DNA of 64,000 nt from Morchella semilibera (taxonomy: Eukaryota; Ascomycota; Pezizomycetes; Pezizales; Morchellaceae), in contig CM018603.1 of assembly GCA_009192285.1 (NCBI GenBank), positions 1,149,304 through 1,213,303 of the forward strand, written 5' to 3'. A program made the position numbers and the translations under genes. The notes under the pieces were generated by a model, which was not told the DNA's origin, did not search any database, and worked only from the letters and a program-made list of their open reading frames with translations. Positions 23,255 to 33,453 of this stretch are shown piece after piece (position 1 is the stretch's first letter; the number at the start of each line of letters is the position of its first letter).

Positions 23255-23662
23255 CTAAGACTCGGACTCCTCCAAGTCTTCTTCAAGATCTAAGAGGTCC
23301 TGAATCAGGGCCTCACAGTTAGATACGGCGGCGGTGGTGGCATGACGGAAAATTGCGAGGTCAGCGAGCGCTGCCTCGAGCTTGGTGTTGGAAGTGGCCA
23401 GGTCCTCAATTACCTTAGCGTGGTCGGCCTGGGAGACAACGGGTTCGGGTGCGGGGTTACTGGGTTCGGGGACGGGGGCGGGAGCCGCCGATTCGAACAC
23501 ACTAGTCGGGGTTGGGGGAGGCAGCAGGGAGATGATGGCTAGACAGTCCTCATTGAGGTCGTAGGCCTGACACCATTCGGTGCCATTCAACTCGTCAGGT
23601 ACCGGGTAGGTCCCAATGAAGGCCCGAAGGCGCTCCATCAGAGGAGCAAGATCGGAGGACAT
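23255..23662 (-). CDS. Family B gag-like region (fossil part)
   Basis: Minus-strand frame beginning near the Met at 23662 just inside the 5' LTR. It has a Pro-rich middle (PAPVPEPSNPAPEPV) and a heptad-like acidic end (NCEALIQDLLDLEEDLEE). The position matches gag, but no zinc knuckle is visible. A MITE lies 3' of it. Confidence 0.55.
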   Translation of the reverse strand: MSSDLAPLMERLRAFIGTYPVPDELNGTEWCQAYDLNEDCLAIISLLPPPTPTSVFESAAPAPVPEPSNPAPEPVVSQADHAKVIEDLATSNTKLEAALADLAIFRHATTAAVSNCEALIQDLLDLEEDLEESES

Positions 23663-23703
23663 GGTATTGTTGTGCCGGTTGGTTTGGGGTAGACGCAACC
23701 TAA

Positions 23704-24263
23704 TGTTACGGAGCGGGGTGGGGGAACGCGGTCGCGGAGGACTTATAACAGAAGCAGGGTCGGGCAGAGAGTCCACAGGGAGTCTCTGAGTTCAACGTAT
23801 ACGCGAAGGCACCAGTAGATAACTCGGATCACTGTCATAAGCGGAGACAGCGTACAACGGGAGGCCACGGGGTTAAGCGAGGCCGATGGGTTCAGGACAC
23901 GGTATTGTCAAGGGGCACAACCGATAACGAGGACGAAGCAAAGTATAGAACTAAGTATATATTTTATTCCGAGACAGAAGAAAGAACCAGGTCGAGAACA
24001 GAGAACAAGAACCTAAAGGGAAAGGTTGATAACAGGAGGTTGCGTAGAGAAAGAAGAAAAGGAAAGACAAATGAAATCCTAGCCGTATATATAACCTTCC
24101 AATTTTACCGATTACTAATCCGTACCATAGAAACCAATAGAAACCCAAAGAGAAACTCCCCGTACCACTTATCCGATCCACATACTAAAACCTGATCGCT
24201 CGTCCCGAAGAAACCCGACATCCCTGCTTAATCACTTCTTACCATTCCGAACGTGCCGTGACA
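23704..24263 (-). repeat. Family B LTR (5' LTR)
   Basis: 560 bp, TGTTACGGAG to GCCGTGACA on the plus strand. It contains a TATATATA box near 24086 and, about 45 bases away, AGGTTGCGT (24037-24045). The complement of that word, ACGCAACCT, lies right next to the LTR at 23693-23701. Confidence 0.95.
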
Positions 24264-24334
24264 AGTCTCCTGGGTCTCCTAAGAGTCTCCTGAGATCCAA
24301 ATAATCTCCTAGAATGTGTAAAATCTTGTTGATG
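24264..24334 (-). mobile_element. MITE copy 4, right part
   Basis: Continuation of the MITE that starts at 17006, ending AAAATCTTGTTGATG. It resembles the shorter subfamily also seen at 41825 and 52844. The whole MITE was interrupted by element B. Confidence 0.85.
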
Positions 24335-24673
24335 TGATTGGATAGCAAATACTAGAGAACCATTGAGGAGGCATAACAAGTCTAACAATACTATGTATAA
24401 AGGTATGTTTCCTATTATTTCAATTGTTTTCGAAACTGATTAAAGCTGTAATAAACAAATAGAGAAAGGTGGATATTCTCTGAAACTATAGTGAACCAAG
24501 TAGTACAGCCTTGATGCAAGAATCTTCGTCAGTTAATTAGTCAAAAATGAAAAATATGTATATGTCTAATCAATCATTAGTTGAATATATGTTTGAGGCC
24601 AAGGAAGAGCAACAAGAAAGGTCATTTCAATTTTCTAGTCTATTATCAAGTAAATCGGAAGAACCAATATCCA
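24335..24673. other. No gene recognised; short coding-like patch
   Basis: AT-rich sequence between a MITE and a solo LTR. One frame on the plus strand reads SNQSLVEYMFEAKEEQQERS near 24565-24625. It looks protein-like but is too short to name and could be part of the relics dissected further right. Confidence 0.35.
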
Positions 24674-25307
24674 TGTTCTAGAGTCTTGGTATCAGTCGCA
24701 AGGGTTCAGTAGTCGAAGAATGGTTGTGATTGTTTAGGTATTGTTAAGCGAGGAAAGAGTGTGTTAAAGAGGGGGTATCGTCATCGGGTTCTAGAAGGTT
24801 CTATGGCGTAATGTATTTGTAATGTAAATAGCGAAGATGGTGGGGAGGAATATGAGGTGTGGTTGCGACGGATTTCTGTGGGTTTCTATGAGCTGATGCC
24901 TGAGTCACAACAAATTAGTGAAGGGGAGGTATTAAATAGCGGGCATAGATGTTTTTCCTTAGTTCTTTCTTTTTTTCCTCTCTGTCTCGTCTTCCTGTTA
25001 TCTCGGTACATAGGAATCTACGCCTATTTCTAAAAGCCATAGCTTCTCATACCAAAGATTTTGTCCTCTAGAAAGAGGAAACCCATAGTACCTCTCATTG
25101 TCCCCGTTGAGGTCCATCCGGTCTTTACTATCTTTGTCTTGTGTCCTTGTGCCTTTGCCCTTGCCTTTGCCTTTGCCTGTGCTTGTGCTTGTACCTACCG
25201 GTGTTGCCCTTGTCCTCGTCGGTCTCCTCGTCGCTTAGGTTGTGCTCCTTGAGTCCCTCTACGTCATCATTGTCATCTTCTTCTTTGTATCGAGTCACTC
25301 CGTTACA
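24674..25307 (+). repeat. Family A solo LTR
   Basis: Forward orientation, from TGTTCTAGAGTCTTGG to CACTCCGTTACA. Flanks ATCCA and ATCTA suggest a 5-bp duplication with one change. Moderately diverged. Confidence 0.87.
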
Positions 25308-25324
25308 ATCTAGTAGAATTTAAG

Positions 25325-25875
25325 TGTTACGGGACGGGGTCGGGTTACTAAGACGGAAGGATTATAGCAGAAGCAGGGTCGGGCAGAGAGTCCACAGGGA
25401 GTCTCTGATTTCAACGTATACGCGAAGGCACCAGTAGATAATTCGGATCACGGGCATGGACAAGGGCCAGGGACGACAGAGGGCCAAGGGTTAACCGAGG
25501 CGGACGGGTTCTGGAGCGAGGTACCAAGGGGCAAAACCGAAGACAGGGCGTGGCGGAGTATAGAACCAAGTATATTTTATTATCGAATAGAATAAAGAAC
25601 CAAAACGGGAATGAGAACAGAAACCTAAAGGAAAAAGTTGATAACAGAAGGTTGCGTAAGGAAAGAAGAAAAGAGAAGACAAAGGAAATCCTAGCCGTAT
25701 ATATAACTTCCCAATTATACCGATTACTAATCCGTACCACGGAAACCCATAGAAACCCAAAGAGAAACTTCCCATACCACTTATCCGATCCACATACTAA
25801 AACCCGATAGCTCATCCCGAAGAAACCCGACAACCCTGCTTAATCACTTCCTACCATTCCGAACGTGCCGTGACA
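25325..25875 (-). repeat. Family B solo LTR
   Basis: Full-length family B LTR (TGTTACGGGA to GCCGTGACA) flanked by an exact 5-bp duplication TTAAG (25320-25324, 25876-25880). ORFs at 25411-25833 and 25550-25810 are LTR translation. Confidence 0.95.
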
Positions 25876-25880
25876 TTAAG

Positions 25881-26261
25881 ATATGAATACCCTCAAAGAT
25901 ATCTCGCTCGATGCTGATATATTTTTTATCCAATAAAAAGAATATCTATATCAACCACAGCTCTCACTCATGGATCTACTCAAACACAAATGTCTTCTCT
26001 GCATACTTTCTAATTTTGCAATCAACTCAAATTCTCCCTATAGTCAAATCAAAAAACATGGAGGATCAAAAGAGAAGGAGCAACTCTTGGCTGATTTTAT
26101 TCACCGCCAACCACTTTTACCACTCGATAAGCTTGAGATTTCCTCACTTGACCCACCAGCAATACTTTATCTCTCTGTTAAGGATGTACTATAATGCAAA
26201 TCTTACAACTATGTATATGGTAGCTTAGAGGTTGTGGGTAGACATATTTCTAAACAGTTAT
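25881..26261 (+). pseudogene. OrsD-type (DUF3505) zinc-finger relic
   Basis: The frame starting at 25970 reads KHKCLLCILSNFAINSN, a C-x2-C finger, then QIKKHGGSKEKEQLL with a histidine, then LPLDKLEISSLDPPAILYL. A second, weaker finger follows near 26190-26255 (CKSYNYVYGSLEVVGRHISK). This order of two zinc fingers around a Pro-rich linker matches my memory of the OrsD/DUF3505 domain, which in repeat-rich fungi is often fused to RecQ-type helicases or recombinase-like proteins. At least one stop interrupts the frame, and the 3' side is cut off by LTR insertions at 26262. The assignment is from memory of the consensus, so moderate to low confidence. Confidence 0.4.
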
Positions 26262-26284
26262 CATGGCTCCGCCTCCTGCACCTC
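26262..26284 (+). repeat. 5' edge fragment of a family C repeat
   Basis: TATCATGGCTCCGCCTCCTG matches the start of the family C copies at 27432 and 29280. It is cut after 23 bases by a family A LTR. Confidence 0.7.
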
Positions 26285-26916
26285 TGTCCCGGCGTCTTGG
26301 CATCGGTCCCGAGGGCTCGGTAGTTGAAGCGCTGTTGAAATTGTTTAGGAATGGTTAAGCGAGGAGAGAGTGTACTAAAGGGAGGGTGTCGTCATTAGGT
26401 TCTAGGAGGTTCGATGGCGCGATGGATTTGTAATGTAAATAACGGAGATGGTGGGAAGGAATACGAGGTATGGATGCGATGGATTTCTGTGGGTTTCTAT
26501 AAGCTGATGCATGAGTCATAGCGGACCAGTGGAGGAGGAGTGTTAAATAGCGGAGCTAGATGTTTTCTTTAGTTCTTTCTTCCTTTTCTCTCTGTCTCGT
26601 CTTCCTGTTATCCTGGTATATAGGAATCTACTCCTATCTCAAAGTTATAGTTTCTCATACCCAAGACTCTGTCCTCTAGAAAGAGGAATTCTATAGTATC
26701 TTTCACCGTTTTCGTTGAGGTCCATCTGGTCCTCACTCTCCCTGCTCTGTGCTCTCATGCCTTTCCCCTTGCCCTTGCCCTTGCCGGTGCCTGTGCTTGT
26801 GCCTGCCCGGTGTTGCCTCTGTCTTCGTCGGTCTCCTGATTGCTTAGGCTGTGCTCCTCGAATCCTTTTGCGTCATCATTGTCATCTTTTTCTTTGCGTC
26901 GGGTTACTCCGTCACA
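26285..26916 (+). repeat. Family A solo LTR
   Basis: Forward orientation, TGTCCCGGCG to CTCCGTCACA. It abuts the interior of an oppositely oriented family A LTR at 26917. No matching duplication is seen at its edges, so the locus has been rearranged. Confidence 0.9.
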
Positions 26917-27431
26917 AGCACAGTCTACGCGACGAGGAGACTGACGAAGACAGAGGCAACACCGGGCAGGCACAAACACAGGAACCGGCAAGGGCAAGGG
27001 CAAGGGGAAAGGCATGAGAGCACAGAGCAGGGAGAGTGAGGATGAGAGCACAGAGCAGGGAGAGTGAGGACCGAATGGACCTCAATGAGAACAATGAGAG
27101 ATATGATAGGTTTTCCTCTTGAAGAGGACAGGATTTTGGAGGCGAGGAACTATAGCTTAGAAATAGGAGTATATTCCTATGTATCGAAATAATAGGAAGA
27201 CGAGACAGAGAGAAAAGAAAGAAAAAACTAAGGAAAACATCCATCACCGCTATTTAATACTTCTCCCCCACCAGTCCGAAATGACTCACACATTCGCTAA
27301 TAGAACCTCATGGAAATCTAACGCTACCACACCTCGTATTCCTTCCCACCATCTCCGTTATTTTCATTACAAATCCATCACGCCATCGAACCTCTTAGAA
27401 CCCCATGACAATACCCCCCTTTCAGCACAAC

Positions 27432-28049
27432 TATCACGGCTCCGCCTCCTGTACCCCGCCTTCCGCCAAGACGTCTTCGGAACAGGGTTGTTGGATAGTA
27501 TCGGTCGATGTCGGAAATAGAATGATGGATTAGGAAGGAGCTCGGGTAATAGAATGTAAGCGCTAGGAAGGATGGGGTAGTATCGGGTTGGAGTTAGGGG
27601 TATTGGGAATAGTATGGTGGTACGGAAGTGGGGGAGGTTTCTATGGGATTCTATGGTATGAGTCATCGGTGTAAGGGAAATGTTGTATACATCAGCAAAC
27701 TCAACTTGTGACTGGAGTCTCCCAACAGTCTCCCAGGTCTCCTGAGAGTCTCCTGAGACCCCTGGATATTTTTTGAGTCTCCTGAGGCTCAGGAGACATC
27801 AGGAGATAAATGAAGTCTTGCTGATGTATATAGTGCTTGCTTTCCCTATGTTTCTGCCTCTCTAGGCAACGTGTTCTTTCTGTTAGCAATATATTACTTT
27901 GGCTTCGGCCCTTCTGTCCTTGCCCGTCCCTGAACCTGAACCTGAACCTGAACCTGTCTCGCCTCGGGTATCTCCTGAGCCGACCCTGTCCCCGTCCTAG
28001 TCCCTGGAAGTATCCCGCTTAGCCCCGGATCTGGCCCCGCCCCGTTAGA
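27432..28049 (+). mobile_element. Family C LTR-like repeat with TA...GA ends, copy 1
   Basis: Starts TATCACGGCTCCGCC and ends CCGCCCCGTTAGA, with an exact 5-bp duplication ACAAC (27427-27431, 28050-28054). About 480 bp without the MITE inside it. It includes repeated GAACCT words near 27935 and no ORF of note. The size and 5-bp duplication fit a solo LTR, but the termini are not TG...CA. Confidence 0.8.
27690..27826 (-). mobile_element. MITE (CATCAGCAA family), copy 6
   Basis: 137 bp inserted in family C copy 1 with a 2-bp duplication TA (27688-27689, 27827-27828). The empty site is visible in family C copy 2 near 29030, where TGTATATATAGTGC is continuous. Confidence 0.95.
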
Positions 28050-28150
28050 ACAACCCTTCCTCGCTTAACTCTTCTTCGTTGGTTACATCAACGCTTCGAC
28101 TACCAAATCTCCAGGACTGAAGCCAAGACGCCGGGACATCAGGACAGTAA

Positions 28151-28287
28151 TATCAGCAAACTCAACTTGTGACTGGAGTCTCCCAACAGTCTCCCAGGTC
28201 TGCTGAGAGTTTCCTGAGACTCCTGGAGATTTATTTAGTCTCCTGAGGCTCAGGAGACATCGGGAGACAAATGAAATCTTGCTGATG
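28151..28287 (-). mobile_element. MITE (CATCAGCAA family), copy 7
   Basis: 137 bp, reverse orientation, with a 2-bp duplication AA (28149-28150, 28288-28289). Nearly identical to copies 2, 5 and 6. Confidence 0.93.
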
Positions 28288-29618
28288 AAAGCTGAACTCT
28301 AACACAATAGAATTGGCTGATAAATTGGGGATATTTATTTCTCTTTTGATTGAAATAGAGCTTGATCATGAAGGGGTTGACTCTACAAGCGCAGCATTGC
28401 TTCATACGGTCACTCTACTTGCCATAGTTAGCAGAACAGTAATCTTTAAGTAACGCGGAGTTGGGTCATTCGAGCTTGCTACAATACTTGATATTACTCA
28501 CCTATTGACTTTGAGGAGCTCGAGGTACAAGGAATATTCAGAGCCTAAGTACAAACCTTTTGTTCAACTAGAAATGAAATAATTGTCTATATCCCCCCCA
28601 ACTCCTATTGCCGAACTTCAACTCCTCCTTGCACATTCAATAGGGATCACTAGGCGAGAAACAGTAAAACCTGCTATTATTTGGAGCCAAAAAGAGTATA
28701 ACACTTTACTCTATCATGGCGAGGTTCTGTCTCTCCTGCATTTTCAGAAGTTGGTACACCAATAAGTACTTGATGCTAGGGGAATAATCATCAAAGAATC
28801 TAAAATTCTAACAGGGCGGAATCGGGTCAGGGACAGGGGGGAGTAGATTCAGGAATAGGAACAGGGACGGAGTCCGCTCAGGAGATACCCGAGGTGAGAC
28901 AGGTTCAGGTTCATGTTTAGGAACGAAGTGGAGACAGGAGGGCCGAAGCCAAAGTAATATATTGCTAACAGAAAGAAGACGTTGCCTAGAGAGGCAGAAA
29001 CATAGGAAAGAACAAGCACTATATATACAGCTATCCCCTCGCACAGTTGACTCATACCATAGAATCCTATAGAAACTCTTACACTCCGTACCACTCATAC
29101 TATTCCCAATATCCCTAATTCTATCCCATTACTTCCCAATTCTTCCTAGCACATACATTCCATTACCCGAGCTCCTTCCTAACCTGTCTTTCTACTTCCG
29201 ACATCGACTGATACTATTCAACAACCCTGTTCCGAAGACGTCTTGTCGGGAGGCGAGGTGTAGGAGGCGGAGCCGTGATAAAAATTGAGTTTAATCAATA
29301 TGGGCCTGATTTTCTCATACTTATTAGGCAAATTCAGCAAATTGCCTAAGCAGGTATTTTTATTATTTTTTGTTTATTGGGCACAAACCCTCAGTGTAAG
29401 TGGCAACCAGTTTCGCCCATATAAAATTTTAGGTTCAAAAACAGAGTATTTAATATGTAATTTTTTTTGCCAACAGCAATGACGTATCTTGTACTTTTAA
29501 AACTTCAAGCTATATTATTTAGCATCTGATTTACACATTAGACTTGGTTTGGGGGATTCAGTATGTTTGGGTTTTGCGCTGTGGATTTTACAAAAATTAA
29601 TATCTTCTAGGTGATTAT
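28288..29618 (+). pseudogene. Unidentified coding relic split by family C copy 2
   Basis: One plus-strand frame stays open from about 28293 to 28806 apart from three stops (after VIFK near 28453, after QLEMK at 28580, after KLVHQ near 28765). It has strongly protein-like segments such as GVDSTSAALLHTVTLLAIVS, LTLRSSRYKEYSEPKYKPF and ETVKPAIIWSQKEYNTLL. The same style of sequence resumes after the family C insertion at 29281 (EFNQYGPDFLILIRQIQQ). I do not recognise the family for certain. It may belong to the same OrsD/helicase-type gene as the relic at 25881, since only LTRs and MITEs separate them; this is inference. Confidence 0.4.
28807..29280 (-). mobile_element. Family C LTR-like repeat, copy 2
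   Basis: 474 bp, plus strand TCTAACAGGGCGG to GCCGTGATA, flanked by an exact 5-bp duplication AAAAT (28802-28806, 29281-29285). It lacks the MITE and so gives the empty site for MITE copy 6. It ends TA...GA in element sense, like copy 1. Confidence 0.88.
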
Positions 29619-30483
29619 TGTAACGGACTAACTGGGAGACAAGGTAGCGGAAGACAATAATGAAACAGAAGGACTCGAGGAGTACAGGCAGCATAATGTC
29701 CCAGCGTCTTGGCATTGGTTCCGAGGATTCGGTAGTCGAAGCGCTGTCGGGATTATTGGGGTAATGTTAAGCGAGGAGGAGGTATGCTGAGGAGGGAGTG
29801 TCATCATTGGGTTCTAGGAGGTTCGATTGCGTGAGGGATTGGTAATGTAAATAGTAAAGATGGTGGGGAGGAAAGATGAGGTGTGGCAGCGATGGGTTTC
29901 TATGAAGTTCTATGAATGAAAGTATGAGTCATAGCGGACTGGTGGAGGAGGTGTGTTAAATAGTGGGGATAGAAGTTTTCCTTAGTTCTTTCTTTCTTTT
30001 CTCTCTGTCTCGTCTTCCTGTTATCTCGGTACATAGGAATCTACTCCTATTTCCAAGCCATAGCCTCTCGCACCACATACTCGATCCTCTGACGAGAGGA
30101 AACCCATAGTGCACCTCATCGTTCTCGTTGAGGTCCATCTGGTCCTCACTTTCCCTGCCCTGTGCCCTTGTGCCTTTGCCCTTGCCTTTGCCTTTGCCGG
30201 TGCCTGTGCTTGTGCCTGCCCGGTGTCACCTTTGTCTTCGTCGGTCCCCTCGTCGCTTAAGCTGTGCCTCTCGGGTTCGTCTGCATCATCATTGTCATCT
30301 TGTTCTTTGCGTCGGGTTACTCCGTTATACATAATGAGGATACTGACAAAGGTGAGGACAATACCAGGCAGGTACAAGTACAGACACCGGTCAGGGCAAA
30401 TGTATGGGCAGAGGAAAAGAACACATAACGGAGAAAGTGAGGACCAGATAGACCTCCACGAGAACGATGAGGGGTACTATGGA
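29619..30483 (-). repeat. Family A LTR, old, split and 3'-truncated
   Basis: Parts 29619-29696 (TGTAACGGACTAACTGGG...) and 30330-30483 belong to one reverse LTR interrupted by the forward LTR at 29697. It stops where another reverse LTR begins at 30484. Confidence 0.8.
29697..30329 (+). repeat. Family A solo LTR
   Basis: TGTCCCAGCG to CTCCGTTATA, flanked by an exact duplication CATAA (29692-29696, 30330-30334). Inserted into an older, oppositely oriented family A LTR. Confidence 0.95.
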
Positions 30484-31130
30484 TGTGACGGGGTAACCCG
30501 ACGCGAAGAACAAGATGATAATGATGATGCAGAAGGACTCGAGAGGCACAGCCGAAGCGACGAGGAGACCGACGAAGACAAAGGCAACACTGAGCAGGCA
30601 CAAGCACAGGCACCGGCAAAGGCAAAGGCAAAGGCAAGGGCAAAGGCACAAGGACACAGGGCAGGAAGAGTGAGGACCAGATGGACTTCAACGAGAACGA
30701 TGAGAGGTACCATGGGTTTTCTCCTTTGAGAGGAACGAGTTTTTGGTACGAAGAGCTATGGCTTAGAAATAGGAGTAGATTCCTATGTACCGAGATAACA
30801 GGAAGACGAAACAGAGAGAAAAGAAAGAAAGAACTAAGGAAAACATCTATCTCCGCTATTTAACAACTCTCCTCCAACAGTTCAATGTGACACACACGTC
30901 AACTCATAGAAACCCATAGAAATCCATAGAAATCCATCGCAACCATACCTCATATTCGTCCCCACTATTTCTGCTATTTATATTACAAATCAATCACGCC
31001 ATCGAACCTCCTAGAACCCAATGACAAGACCCCCTCATCAGCAAACCCCTTCCTCGCTTAGCATTACCTTACGATAGCAACAGCGCTTTGACCAATGAAC
31101 CATCAGGATCAATGTCAAAACGCAGGGACA
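30484..31130 (-). repeat. Family A solo LTR
   Basis: TGTGACGGGG to ACGCAGGGACA. It shows an expanded run of the AAGGCA hexamer near 30615-30645. The long ORFs 30109-30729 and 30317-30691 are LTR translation. Confidence 0.9.
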
Positions 31131-31622
31131 CAGGCATAGGCACTGTCACCGGCGAAGACAAAGGTAAGGACAGAGGCAAAAGGGGTACAGAGTGGGGAAA
31201 GTGAGGACTAGATAGACCTCCACGTATATGATGAGAGGTACTATAAGTATCCCTGTCCATTAGAGCAGCCTCAAATATTTCGTGGGCTATGGCTTAGAGA
31301 TGAGAGTATCTTTCTATGTAGCGAAATAATAGAAAGACGAGACAGAGAGAAAGGAAAGAAAAGAACTAAGAGAAATATCTATACTCACTATTTAACACCC
31401 TTCTCCGTTAGTTCAATATGACTCATATATCAGCTCATGGAAACTCATGGAAATACATCGCAACCATACCCGTATTCCCCCCCACTATATCATTGAATCC
31501 AATTACCAATTCTCACTGTAACCGAAACCCATAGAACCCAACCATGACATCCTCACCTCATCTCATCACCTGCTCGCTTAGCATTATCTTATCAATAACA
31601 GCAGCGCTACGACCACCGAACT
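31131..31622 (-). repeat. Family A LTR fragment, truncated at both ends
   Basis: Matches the LTR from its hexamer region (CACCGGCGAAGACAAAGG) to near its end (CTACGACCACCGAAC). Old and diverged. Confidence 0.75.
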
Positions 31623-32822
31623 TCTTCTGTTCCAGAAAATCTAAACAAAAATCCGTATAGAAAGTGGAAGTATTGGAGGTAAAAATGCTTTGAGTTTCCA
31701 GCATGTTTGAATGACTCTACTCATCAGTTGGATTCTGACGTAGTTATTTGGTAATATTTTCAATATTTCTCTACCAAGGATCTAAAATACCAAGAGACAA
31801 TAGATGTTTTTAAGTGAATTAGAAACAGGAAAAAGTCTTTTGGTATTGTCCCGGCGTCTTGGCATTGGTCCCGAGGGTTCGGTAGTGGAAGTGCGGTTGT
31901 GATTGTTTAGGAATGGTTAAGCGAGGAAGGGGTGTGCTAAAGGGGGTGTCGTCATTGGGTTCTAGGAGGTTCGGTGGCGTGATGGATTTGTAATGTAAAT
32001 AGCGAAGATGGTGGGGGGGAATATGAGATGTGGATGCGATGGATTTCTATGGGTTTCTATGGGGTGATGTATGAGTCAGAGCGGACTGGTGGAGGGGAGT
32101 GTTAAATAGCGGGGTTAGATGTTTTCCTTAGTTCTTTCTTTCTTTCCTCTCTGTCTCGTCTTCCTGTTATCTCAGTACATAGGAATCTACTCCTATTTTC
32201 AAGCCATAGCCTCTCGTACCAAATACTTGATCCTCTGACCAGAGGAGACTCATAGCCTCTCTTATCGTTCTCGTTGAGGTCCACCTGGTCCTCACTTTCC
32301 CTGTCCTGAGTTCTTGTGCCTTTGCCCTTGCCTTTGCCTTCGCCGGTGCCTGTGCTTGTGCCTGCCCGGTGTTGCCCTTATCTTCATCAGTCTCCTCGTC
32401 GCTCGGCGTGCCCCTTGGGTTCTTCTGCGTCATCATTGTCATCTTCTTCTTTGCGTCGGGTTACTCCGTCACAGGTATGTTTTTTGTTGTCCATATTGGT
32501 TGAGACTTACTATTAATAGAAGAGAGAGAAAAAAAAACTGAAAAGAAATACTTCAAAAAATTACAGAATGAGGAATGCTAGGAAGGGAAAGTGGACATCA
32601 ACTGAAGGAGTGGCACTAAAAAGGAAAATCAAGACAAATCTAAAGGTAGCAGGAGAGTTTTCAGAGGAGACTTTTAATAGATTGGTTGATGAAAAATAGC
32701 AGAATGGAATTCTAAAAATCAGCAATAGGCGTAAAACTTTCATATATAATAAATATGTCTCAAGGGGGCGTCAAGGGTGTAGCTTGCTTCCGCAGGGTGC
32801 GGGGTAGTAACAGCAATACTCT
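31623..32822 (+). pseudogene. Possible coding relic split by a solo LTR
   Basis: Left of the LTR (31633-31846) a plus-strand frame reads ACLNDSTHQLDSDVVIW and STKDLKYQETIDVFK with stops between. Right of it (32474-32822) another frame reads RMRNARKGKWTSTEGVALKR and AGEFSEETFNRLVDEK. GTATGT at 32475 resembles a fungal 5' splice site. The protein-like runs suggest an old gene or DNA transposon interrupted by the LTR. I cannot name it. Confidence 0.25.
31847..32473 (+). repeat. Family A solo LTR
   Basis: TGTCCCGGCG to CTCCGTCACA, 627 bp, with an exact duplication GGTAT (31842-31846, 32474-32478). Relatively fresh. Confidence 0.96.
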
Positions 32823-33453
32823 TGTGACAGAGTAACTCGACGCAAAGAAGAAGATGACAATGATGATGCAGATAGGCTCGAGGAGCACAGTCTATGCGAC
32901 GAGGAGACCGACGAAAACAAAGACAACACCGGGCAGGCACAAACACAGGCACCGGTAGAGGTAAAAGCAAGGGCAAGGGCACAAGAACAAAGAGCAGGGA
33001 AAGCGAGGACCAGATGGACCTCAACGAGAACGATGATGACTACTATAAGGTTCCTCTTTTGGAGGACAGAGTCTTTGGTACGAGAGGCTATGGCTTAGAA
33101 ATAGGAGTAGATTCCTATGTACTGGAATAACAGGAAGACGAGACAGAGAGAAAAGAAAGAAAGAACTAAGGAAAACATCTAACCCCGCTATTTAACACCT
33201 CCCCTTCACCAGTCCGTCGTGACTCATACGTAACCTCATAGAAACTCATAGAACTCCACCGCATCCACATCTCATAATCCTCCCCACCATCTCCGCTATT
33301 TACATTACAAATCCATCACGCCACCGAACCTCCTAGAATCTAATGACGACACTCTCCCTTTCGCACACCCCCTCCTCGCTTAACCATTCCTAAACAATCA
33401 CAACAGCACTTCCCCTACCGAACGCTCGGGACTCATGCCAAGACGCCGGGACA
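32823..33453 (-). repeat. Family A solo LTR
   Basis: TGTGACAGAG to CGCCGGGACA, 631 bp, with an exact duplication ACTCT (32818-32822, 33454-33458). Confidence 0.96.

Larger units (their letters stand above)
17048..24263 (-). mobile_element. Ty3/gypsy element, family B
   Basis: Bounded by LTRs of a second type (plus strand TGTTACGGAG to GCCGTGACA) and by an exact 5-bp duplication AGTCT (17043-17047, 24264-24268). Minus-strand coding parts are a gag-like region (about 22760-23660), an aspartic protease with DTGAS (about 22650) and a reverse transcriptase (about 20770-21990) with the YLDD box. A MITE sits in the gag region. The left half, including most of the 3' LTR, has the same poor sequence quality as 7680-13000, so LTR divergence cannot be used to date it. 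It is broken in several places as written. Confidence 0.9.
26917..28138 (-). repeat. Family A LTR, 5'-truncated, split by a family C insertion
   Basis: Two parts, 26917-27431 and 28050-28138, make up a reverse family A LTR ending CGCCGGGACA. Its first 60 or so bases are missing. The family C repeat at 27432-28049 sits between the parts. Confidence 0.88.

Noticed and set aside
30109-30729. 206-codon ORF and similar Leu/Cys/Pro-rich or Arg/Lys/Asp-rich ORFs at many places
   Set aside because: All lie within family A LTRs and repeat at each LTR copy; they translate the AAGGCA hexamer region and are not genes.
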